Origin: Thalassobius sp047123305
Lineage (GTDB): Bacteria > Pseudomonadota > Alphaproteobacteria > Rhodobacterales > Rhodobacteraceae
Length of the DNA stretch: 64,000 bases
Assembly: GCF_047123305.1 (NCBI RefSeq)
Contig: NZ_CP138918.1
Coordinates: 372,001-436,000, forward strand
Direction of reading: 5' to 3'
Below the pieces are notes generated by a model. The model searched no databases and was not told the origin of the DNA. It saw only the letters and a list, made by a program, of their open reading frames with translations. Shown here in pieces: positions 50,318-64,000 of this stretch (positions are counted from its first letter, which is position 1; each line of letters opens with the position of its first letter). The position numbers and the translations under genes are program-made.

Positions 50318-52435
50318 TTAGGCGTATTTCGCCTGGATTTCGTCACTGATGTTCTGCGGCACCGGATCGTAGTGCGAGAACTGCATCGAGAACTGGGCAC
50401 GGCCGGACGACATCGAACGCAGGGTGTTGATGTAGCCGAACATGTTGGCCAGCGGCACGTTTGCATCAATTGCAATCGCGATCCCGCGGGCTTCCTGACC
50501 AGACACCTGACCACGACGCGAGGTCAGGTCACCAATGATGCCACCGGTGTACTCTTCCGGGGTGATCACCTCGACCTTCATGATCGGCTCAAGCAGCTTT
50601 GCACCTGCTTTTTTCATGCCTTCACGCATGCCAGCACGGGCAGCGATTTCAAAGGCCAGAACCGAGGAGTCAACGTCGTGGTAAGCACCGTCGATCAGCG
50701 CAACTTTGAAGTCGATCACGGGGAAGCCAGCCAGCGGGCCGGAGTCCATGACAGACTGGATGCCTTTTTCGACGCCCGGGATGTATTCCTTGGGAACCGA
50801 ACCACCAACGATCTTGGATTCGAAGGAGAAACCTTCGCCCGCTTCGGTTGGGGTGATGACCATTTTAACGCGACCAAACTGACCCGAACCACCCGACTGT
50901 TTCTTGTGGGTGTAGTCAACTTCGGCTTCGTGGCTGATGGTTTCACGGTAGGCAACCTGAGGTGCACCGATGTTCGCTTCAACCTTGAATTCACGCTTCA
51001 GACGGTCAACCAGGATGTCCAGGTGAAGTTCGCCCATGCCCTTCATGATGGTCTGACCGGATTCCAGGTCAGTTTCCACACGGAAGGAAGGATCTTCTGC
51101 GGCCAGACGGGCCAGACCCTGCGACATCTTCTCTTGGTCACCTTTGGTCTTGGGCTCCACGGCGATCTCGATCACAGGATCGGGGAAGGTCATGGTTTCC
51201 AGAACAACCGGCTCTTTGGCGTCACACAGGGTGTCACCGGTGGTGGTGTCTTTCAGACCCGCCAGAGCGATAATGTCACCAGCAAAAGCTTCTTCGATCT
51301 CGTCACGCTTGATCGAGTGCATCATCATCATACGACCGACGCGCTCTTTCTTGCCTTTGGTCGAGTTCAGGATGCTGTCGCCCTTGTTCAGAACGCCCGA
51401 GTAGATACGGGTGAAGGTCAGCGAGCCAACAAAGGGGTCGTTCATGATTTTGAACGCCAGACCCGAGAAGGCCATGTCGTCGTCTGCACGACGCGCGATG
51501 TCACGAACTTCGTCTTCGTCGCCGGGTTTGAAGCCCATGTAATCAACAACGTCCAGCGGGCTGGGCAGATAGTCGATCACAGCGTTCAGCAGCGGCTGTA
51601 CACCTTTGTTTTTGAACGCCGAACCACCCAGAACAGGCACCAGGGCCATTTCCAGGGTACCCTTACGCAGCAGTTTGCGCAGAGTTGCAACGTCAGGCTC
51701 TTCCCCTTCCAGGTAGGCCTCCATTGCAGCGTCGTCCATTTCAACCGCGGCTTCAACCATGGTCGCACGCCATTCGTCAGCCTGGTCTTTCAACTCGGGA
51801 CGGATGTCGGTTTTGATCCAGGATGCGCCCAGGTCTTCGCCCTGCCACAGCCATTCCTGCATGGTCACCAGATCAACCAGGCCTTCCAGCTCGGTTTCTG
51901 CTCCAATCGGGAATGCAACCGGAACAGCGTTGGCGCCGGTACGGTCGCGAACCATGTCCACACAGTTGAAGAAGTCTGCGCCGATTTTGTCCATCTTGTT
52001 GACGAACACAATACGCGGAACCTTGTAGCGGTCAGCCTGACGCCACACGGTTTCGGTCTGCGGCTCAACGCCAGCGTTGGCGTCCAGAACACAAACTGCG
52101 CCATCGAGAACCGCCAGCGAACGCTCAACTTCAATGGTGAAGTCAACGTGGCCGGGGGTGTCGATGATGTTCAGACGGTGCTTGGGAGAGTCGGCGGTTG
52201 CGCCATCCTCGGTGCGTTCCCAGAAAGTGGTCGTCGCAGCCGAGGTGATGGTGATACCGCGTTCCTGCTCCTGCTCCATCCAGTCCATGGTGGCCGCACC
52301 ATCGTGCACCTCACCGATGTTATGTTCTTTACCGGTGTAGTACAGGATGCGCTCGGAACAGGTGGTTTTACCTGCATCGATGTGCGCCATGATCCCGAAG
52401 TTACGGTATAGTTCGAGCGGAAATTCGCGTGCCAT
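50318..52435 (-). CDS. fusA: Elongation factor G
   Basis: 705 residues, the translocation GTPase. Domain I has GIMAHIDAGKTTCSERIL, RGITITSAATTTFW and DTPGHVDFTIEVERSL; domains II-V follow, with the C-terminal region ending about FSHYDPVPQNISDEIQAKYA. It follows rpsG by 21 bases. Confidence 0.98.
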   Translation of the reverse strand: MAREFPLELYRNFGIMAHIDAGKTTCSERILYYTGKEHNIGEVHDGAATMDWMEQEQERGITITSAATTTFWERTEDGATADSPKHRLNIIDTPGHVDFTIEVERSLAVLDGAVCVLDANAGVEPQTETVWRQADRYKVPRIVFVNKMDKIGADFFNCVDMVRDRTGANAVPVAFPIGAETELEGLVDLVTMQEWLWQGEDLGASWIKTDIRPELKDQADEWRATMVEAAVEMDDAAMEAYLEGEEPDVATLRKLLRKGTLEMALVPVLGGSAFKNKGVQPLLNAVIDYLPSPLDVVDYMGFKPGDEDEVRDIARRADDDMAFSGLAFKIMNDPFVGSLTFTRIYSGVLNKGDSILNSTKGKKERVGRMMMMHSIKRDEIEEAFAGDIIALAGLKDTTTGDTLCDAKEPVVLETMTFPDPVIEIAVEPKTKGDQEKMSQGLARLAAEDPSFRVETDLESGQTIMKGMGELHLDILVDRLKREFKVEANIGAPQVAYRETISHEAEVDYTHKKQSGGSGQFGRVKMVITPTEAGEGFSFESKIVGGSVPKEYIPGVEKGIQSVMDSGPLAGFPVIDFKVALIDGAYHDVDSSVLAFEIAARAGMREGMKKAGAKLLEPIMKVEVITPEEYTGGIIGDLTSRRGQVSGQEARGIAIAIDANVPLANMFGYINTLRSMSSGRAQFSMQFSHYDPVPQNISDEIQAKYA

Positions 52436-52456
52436 TGGTCTAATGCCCCTATGGAA

Positions 52457-52927
52457 TTACCAGCGGTAATGGCTGAACGCTTTGTTCGCGTCGGCCATCT
52501 TGTGAGTATCTTCGCGCTTTTTAACAGCGGCACCACGGGACTGGACAGCGTCCAGCAGCTCGCCAGCAAGGCGCTCTTCCATGGTGTTTTCGTTGCGCGA
52601 ACGCGAAGCCGAGATCAGCCAGCGGATGGCCAGGGCTTCACGGCGCTCAGGGCGCACTTCAACCGGAACCTGGTAGGTTGCACCACCAACACGGCGCGAA
52701 CGAACTTCGACGGCCGGTTTGATGTTGTCCAGGGCTTCGTGGAAGACCTCGACCGGTGCGCGCTTGATTTTGGTTTCAACACGGTCCAGCGCGTTGTAAA
52801 CGATTTTTTCTGCAACCGACTTCTTACCGTCGATCATCAGGTTGTTCATGAACTTCGACAGTACACGATCGCCAAATTTGGCGTCGGGCAGTACTTCGCG
52901 CTTCTCTGCAGCGTGACGACGAGACAT
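52457..52927 (-). CDS. rpsG: 30S ribosomal protein S7
   Basis: 156 residues: MSRRHAAEKREVLPDAKFGD, the helix pair with NNLMIDGKKSVAEKIVYNAL, and KKREDTHKMADANKAFSHYR. In E. coli S7 regulates the str operon at the rpsL-rpsG gap; here that gap is only 12 bases, so this mode is unlikely in the same form. Confidence 0.98.
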   Translation of the reverse strand: MSRRHAAEKREVLPDAKFGDRVLSKFMNNLMIDGKKSVAEKIVYNALDRVETKIKRAPVEVFHEALDNIKPAVEVRSRRVGGATYQVPVEVRPERREALAIRWLISASRSRNENTMEERLAGELLDAVQSRGAAVKKREDTHKMADANKAFSHYRW

Positions 52928-52939
52928 ACTTGGATCTCC

Positions 52940-53311
52940 TTACTTCGGACGCTTGGCGCCGTATTTCGAACGACGTTGTTTACGATCTTTAACGCCCTGG
53001 GTATCCAGAACACCACGCAGGATGTGGTAACGCACACCCGGAAGGTCTTTTACACGGCCGCCACGGATCAGAACCACGGAGTGTTCCTGAAGGTTGTGGC
53101 TTTCACCGGGGATGTAAGAGATCACTTCGAAGCCGTTGGTCAGGCGAACCTTCGCAACTTTACGCATCGCCGAGTTCGGCTTCTTCGGAGTGGTGGTGTA
53201 TACACGGGTGCAGACGCCGCGTTTCTGCGGGCACTGCTCCAGGTGCATAGATTTGGAGCGCTTGACTTTGGGCTGACGCGGTTTGCGGATCAGCTGTTGA
53301 ATCGTTGGCAT
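52940..53311 (-). CDS. rpsL: 30S ribosomal protein S12
   Basis: 123 residues. TTPKKPNSAMRK and RGGRVKDLPGVRYH carry Lys43 and Lys88, the streptomycin-sensitivity residues, both wild type. It is the first gene of the str block with a leader of about 220 bases from a strong promoter. Confidence 0.98.
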   Translation of the reverse strand: MPTIQQLIRKPRQPKVKRSKSMHLEQCPQKRGVCTRVYTTTPKKPNSAMRKVAKVRLTNGFEVISYIPGESHNLQEHSVVLIRGGRVKDLPGVRYHILRGVLDTQGVKDRKQRRSKYGAKRPK

Positions 53312-53541
53312 AGGGTCACTTTCCCGTTTGCTTCACAATGTTTATCCAAGGCGACTGCCCTGAACGATGACTGTCTGCGCGACGCGCGTCCGCATAGCGC
53401 AAAATCCGCGATGTTCCCGTACCGAGGCAAACAACGCGGTGAGTTTCCAGAGGTCGCAAGCTTCAAAGTAGCTCAGGACTTGGCCTTCTCAATTATGGAT
53501 TCGGCGTTATCGGGACGTCCCCCATCAGCCGGATGTTGCGG

Positions 53542-53570
53542 CATATAGGGGGAGTCGCGGCCATTGTCAA
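53542..53570 (-). promoter_or_regulatory. Strong promoter of the rpsL-rpsG-fusA-tuf block
   Basis: A consensus TTGACA (53570-53565), exactly 17 bases, and TATATG (53547-53542) on the minus strand, about 230 bases upstream of rpsL. It is the best sigma-70 match in the window and indicates that the str block is transcribed independently of rpoBC. Confidence 0.85.
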
Positions 53571-53602
53571 CAAGGTGCCTCGGGCCCCTGCCCTTGCCCT
53601 TC

Positions 53603-54448
53603 TCAGTCCAGATCGCACAGCGCCGCCCAACCGTCGCGCAGCCGCTCCAGATCGAGGTTAAATCGCGTCTGCATCAGGTCCGGCAATTCCGCCGCAGAGA
53701 CCCGCAACATCTCTTCGTTAAACTTGCGCACACCAATCTGGCTGTCGTTTTCGGCATGGGCCCCGCGTAGGAACATCTGGGCGCGCGGGAAGCTCATCGT
53801 CGGGATCCGGCGCCACATCTGCGCATGAGCAAAATCAAACAGACATTTGTCAGACAGCGGCCTGATAAACAACACCTGTCCCGGGGTCCAGTTCCGGGTG
53901 ATCACCTGCCGCAGTTGCACCCCATCCTCGTCAACGCTGAGGATAAACCCCCTGTTGAAGTCCAACACCAGCTTGCCGCCGTTGCGGTAGATGCCGCGCA
54001 CTTTGGGAAAAAAATCCCGGACCCGTTCGATGAAATCCACCCCAACAGCGTCATCATCATCCAGCCGAAACTCCGCCGCCGCCCGCACCGTGTCATCCCG
54101 TTCCGCCAACATCAGCTGGCGGCAGACCTCTTGGTGCGGCAATCCCTCTTCGCGGAAGACAGGTTTGATCTGTGGCACCGGCGCTATAATCTGCAAAACC
54201 TTTGCCCGCACCGGTTCTGGCAGCTGATCCCCCATCAACATCACCAGCGTGAAGTCCGGGTCGCTCTGCGCCTTCAGGCAAGGCACCACGATCTCACGCA
54301 GGAACAACAGCCGTTTCGCCAAACGCTCGGGCGCATAAAGCCGCCTGCGCAGGCTTTCCAGGGTCTCCCCTTCGGCCTCGGCAAAGGCGCCGGGTTCGGC
54401 GGGATAAGACCAGCGGCACAGTCCCACCAGTTTCACACCCACGTTCAT
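53603..54448 (-). CDS. Putative rhamnosyl/glycosyltransferase
   Basis: A 281-residue protein resembling the putative rhamnosyl transferase family (PF11316). An N-terminal half with LFLREIVVPCLKAQSDPDFT and LMGDQLPEPVR is followed by the acidic metal/nucleotide motif RLDDDDAVG and, later, RGAHAENDSQIG. The acceptor is unknown; it may act on surface polysaccharide. The start MNVGVKLVGLCRWS overlaps the transporter stop (ATGA), so the pair is co-translated. Confidence 0.7.
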   Translation of the reverse strand: MNVGVKLVGLCRWSYPAEPGAFAEAEGETLESLRRRLYAPERLAKRLLFLREIVVPCLKAQSDPDFTLVMLMGDQLPEPVRAKVLQIIAPVPQIKPVFREEGLPHQEVCRQLMLAERDDTVRAAAEFRLDDDDAVGVDFIERVRDFFPKVRGIYRNGGKLVLDFNRGFILSVDEDGVQLRQVITRNWTPGQVLFIRPLSDKCLFDFAHAQMWRRIPTMSFPRAQMFLRGAHAENDSQIGVRKFNEEMLRVSAAELPDLMQTRFNLDLERLRDGWAALCDLD

Positions 54449-55341
54449 TGGGCCACCTTCGCCCGCGCCGCACGTCGTGCCAGCTGCCCCTCGCGGTAGA
54501 GGGTGAACAAGCCGCTGCCAACAACAATGGCCGCGCCCAACAAGGTGATCCCATCCGGCCATTCGCCAAACACCACCCAGCCCAGCAACAGCGCCCAGAC
54601 TAGGCTGGTGTACCGAAACGGTGCAATGAAAGAGATCTCGCCCACCCGCATCACCATCACGGAAAACAGATAGCCGCCCACAATCATCAAGGCCGCTGCC
54701 GCCGTGGTGGCCCAGGCGCTCAGATCCATCGCCACCCAGTCCTGCCCCAGCGCGCCAAGGCCAAAGAACACCATCACCCCCATCGCGCTGAGGGACGTGA
54801 CCAGCATCGACGGCACCTCAGGTGACAGACGCCGTGTCACCAGATCCCGCATCGTCACAAAGGCAACCGCGATGAGGACATAGCCCGAATTGATGTCGAA
54901 CCCTTCCGCTCCGGGCCGTACAATCAGCAGAACCCCGAAAAACCCGATGGAAATCGCCGACAGCCGGCGCCAGCCCAGTTTGTCACCAAACAGCAGCGCT
55001 GCCATCAGCGTCACGGTCAGCGGCAGTGACTGCAGGATGGCAGTGACATTGGCGATCGGCGTGACAAACAAAGCCGTCAGGAAGAAATAAGCGGCCCCCA
55101 CTTCGGCAATCACCCGCAGCGCAATCAGTCCCCAGTCCTTTGCGGCCAAAGGCGTGCGAAACGCCCCCACCTTCGCGGCCCAAACGCCGGTAAATACCGA
55201 GGTCATCACCCCACGCAGAAACAACAGCTGGAACAACGGCACCACTCCGGCCAGCGACTTCATGAACGTGTCGTTAAAGGTAAAGGCCGCCATAGAGGCC
55301 ATCATCAACAGCGCACCGCGCATGTTGTCACTCAATTGCAT
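54445..55341 (-). CDS. EamA-family DMT transporter
   Basis: A 298-residue membrane protein with ten helices in two EamA repeats (about 8-140, 150-285). Repeat 1 starts GALLMMASMAAFTFNDTF; the repeat 2 end is YTSLVWALLLGWVVFGEWPD. It is of the S-adenosylmethionine/drug-metabolite transporter type; substrate unknown. It shares no close sequence with the EamA gene at 10552. It sits between rpoC and rpsL with the glycosyltransferase. Confidence 0.9.
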   Translation of the reverse strand: MQLSDNMRGALLMMASMAAFTFNDTFMKSLAGVVPLFQLLFLRGVMTSVFTGVWAAKVGAFRTPLAAKDWGLIALRVIAEVGAAYFFLTALFVTPIANVTAILQSLPLTVTLMAALLFGDKLGWRRLSAISIGFFGVLLIVRPGAEGFDINSGYVLIAVAFVTMRDLVTRRLSPEVPSMLVTSLSAMGVMVFFGLGALGQDWVAMDLSAWATTAAAALMIVGGYLFSVMVMRVGEISFIAPFRYTSLVWALLLGWVVFGEWPDGITLLGAAIVVGSGLFTLYREGQLARRAARAKVAQ

Positions 55342-55468
55342 TCTGCCAGTCCCTGAAGTTCCGCAGCACAGCCCAAGGCCGCGTCAGCGCTACCTTGGCG
55401 GGTTTTTCCTGTCTCGTCCAGAGTGCGCCTGTGCGATGTGCACCCGCCCTGCCCGCAGCAAAACAGGT

Positions 55469-56566
55469 CTACTCAAACCGGAACCCAAACGGATAAGTGC
55501 GCCAATTGTAACTGGTCACCTCATTCCGGGTGGAGCCACGATATGCCGATCGCCCCGGTTCCGGTACAAGCTGCACCGTGCCACCCTCTGCCCCAACCGC
55601 GCCCCAATGAAACGCCGCCAGACAAATACTGGAATCGCCGGTGTAATGCTCCGTTCCAAACACCGTCCCAAATGAGGTCGCCGCTTCGGAACAATGGCAG
55701 GAAAAGGGGCCGTCGGCCTCGTACTCCTGATCGTAATCGGCAAACCGTTCCCGGCAATACCAGACATCCTCACTCTCGGGTGGGCTATCTTCATCGCAGA
55801 TCCCAAGACTTCCCTGAAAAAAGTAAGCCGTATCCTGCCCCTTTCCGCGTGACTCAATGCCATTCTGGTTGTTGCCATAGAAATAAGGGCAACGCGCGAC
55901 CAGCGCATTGGGATCAATTGGCCTTAGGATCCGCACTTCTCCGCCCTCTGTCCCAATGATGCCCGCGTGAACTGCCGCTTGGCAGATGTTGGAATCGGAC
56001 GAGTAAATATTTGTCCCCTTCACCCCCGGCATCCAGCTCTTCTGGACTTCGGCCAACTCCGGGCACAGACAGCGAAAGCCAACGCCACTTTCGGCAAACT
56101 CGCTCGAAAACCGCACACGGCAGGCCCAAGAGTCGCGTTCCACTTTTAGCTGGTAGAGGCGGCGGCTCCGACTGTCATTAAAACGAAGATTGTCGGTGGA
56201 AATTCTGGCCCAGTCAAACCCAGCCACATCCGTGCCAAATCCGAAACCCATCCGCGAACCGGGCTCATAGTAGTACATCAATCCCTGCATCGTGTCGCCC
56301 GCGCTGCGACGTACTTCCATCAACACCGCTCCGGCGGAGATGTAGGGGGTGCCGTCAACAAGTATCACCCGGGAGACAGCGCCGGCCTCTTCGATCCGCA
56401 CGCGATTGGACTGATAATACTGCCCGTTGCAGTTCGTTTCGACCACATATTGGGTGTCATCCGACTGCGCTTGCCCCTGTGAGGCCAAGACGATCAAAGC
56501 CAGCGTGAAGGCAAGGTTCAATATTGCGGTGTGGAGTATTTGCACTGCAGGTCTCAAGGTCGCCAT
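55469..56566 (-). CDS. Secreted protein with two LCCL domains
   Basis: A 365-residue precursor. A signal peptide (about 1-34, LNLAFTLALIVLASQGQAQ) is followed by a beta-rich region (about 40-150) and two LCCL domains. LCCL1 spans about 166-250 (GTNIYSSDSNICQAAVHAGI, YFYGNNQNGIESRGKG). LCCL2 spans about 289-363 (GTEHYTGDSSICLAAFHWGA, YRGSTRNEVTSYNW). LCCL domains are extracellular modules of eukaryotic and some bacterial proteins, thought to bind lipids or polysaccharides. GGAGGTG precedes the ATG at 56566. The role is unknown; it is exported to the periplasm or outside. Confidence 0.85.
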   Translation of the reverse strand: MATLRPAVQILHTAILNLAFTLALIVLASQGQAQSDDTQYVVETNCNGQYYQSNRVRIEEAGAVSRVILVDGTPYISAGAVLMEVRRSAGDTMQGLMYYYEPGSRMGFGFGTDVAGFDWARISTDNLRFNDSRSRRLYQLKVERDSWACRVRFSSEFAESGVGFRCLCPELAEVQKSWMPGVKGTNIYSSDSNICQAAVHAGIIGTEGGEVRILRPIDPNALVARCPYFYGNNQNGIESRGKGQDTAYFFQGSLGICDEDSPPESEDVWYCRERFADYDQEYEADGPFSCHCSEAATSFGTVFGTEHYTGDSSICLAAFHWGAVGAEGGTVQLVPEPGRSAYRGSTRNEVTSYNWRTYPFGFRFE

Positions 56567-56646
56567 TTGCAGACACCTCCGGACTGTTTTCACTCCGCTC
56601 CCGCCGTAAGCTGAGCACACATCACCCGGCCTGTCCAGTTTGCCAC

Positions 56647-56675
56647 GAAAAAGGCCCCCGCAGATGCGGAGGCCT
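56647..56675 (-). terminator. Terminator after rpoC
   Basis: AGGCCTCCGCA and TGCGGGGGCCT on the minus strand pair over 11 bp (one G-U) with a 2-base loop, followed by TTTTT. It separates rpoBC from the LCCL gene and the str block. Confidence 0.85.
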
Positions 56676-56706
56676 CTCTCAATTCTTACCCTTATGAAAG
56701 GACGAC

Positions 56707-60945
<4,239 letters not shown>

Positions 60946-60997
60946 TTTGATACCTCAAATTTTGCGGAAGGGGGGACGGGAGGAAGGGCCGAGGCCC

Positions 60998-64000
<3,003 letters not shown>

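Noticed and set aside
49313..52411. A ~1000-codon plus-strand frame opposite fusA and tuf
   Set aside because: Same antisense artefact; crosses two genes and the fusA-tuf hairpin and has no domain or start signal.

Overview
The window is a piece of a chromosome from a marine alphaproteobacterium of the Roseobacter group (Rhodobacteraceae). Evidence: an aapJQMP-type amino-acid ABC operon, an ATP12-type F1 assembly chaperone, a bacterial voltage-gated sodium channel with a TLESWS filter, several DUF1127-type small proteins, and ribosomal protein sequences of alphaproteobacterial type. The genus cannot be fixed from sequence alone. No rRNA, tRNA, insertion sequence, CRISPR array or prophage was recognised.

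Left part (about 0-25 kb): ordinary housekeeping and metabolism. It holds two DUF1127-like small proteins, a DUF3833 lipoprotein, ttcA, a c-di-GMP phosphodiesterase with a degenerate GGDEF domain, the chain yidC-MOSC-engB, an SDR enzyme, argB-ferredoxin-sixA, a divergent MarR/EamA pair with a double operator, aapJQMP, the chain rarA-crcB-rluC-HAD-ATP12 with a DegP-like protease upstream, and aroG. aroG is preceded by what looks like a complete attenuator: a 25-residue leader peptide with the aromatic run FWYYFY, possibly leaderless, followed by a terminator and a competing antiterminator.

Right part (25-64 kb): nearly the whole ribosomal-protein superoperon plus rpoBC, all on the minus strand: rpoB(partial)-rpoC; rpsL-rpsG-fusA-tuf; rpsJ-rplC-rplD-rplW; rplB-rpsS-rplV-rpsC-rplP; rpmC-rpsQ-rplN-rplX-rplE-rpsN-rpsH-rplF-rplR-rpsE-rpmD; rplO-secY-adk; rpsM-rpsK-rpoA-rplQ. 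Gene order is canonical, but the series is cut at five places by unrelated accessory genes. Most blocks end in a terminator, and five of the seven have a readable promoter of their own. The inserted cargo is: (1) between rpoC and rpsL, a secreted double-LCCL protein, a DMT transporter and a putative glycosyltransferase; (2) between rplW and rplB, a frameshifted proC-like gene, a 43-residue lipoprotein and an AT-richer island of orphan immunity-type genes (DUF4926, DUF4279 and an unknown), each preceded by a short open-frame remnant, with a ~100 bp degenerate repeat after two of the modules; (3) between rplP and rpmC, a SUKH/SMI1-like gene, a BacNav channel, a TIGR02466 2OG-Fe(II)-type protein and a small unknown; (4) between rpmD and rplO, a membrane protein divergent from a frameshifted HxlR regulator, and a DUF1127 protein; (5) between adk and rpsM, two tandem BLUF-domain blue-light sensors.

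The most interesting items are the aroG leader, the immunity-type island with its repeats, the tandem BLUF genes, and the way the ribosomal superoperon has been split into independently promoted and terminated blocks.
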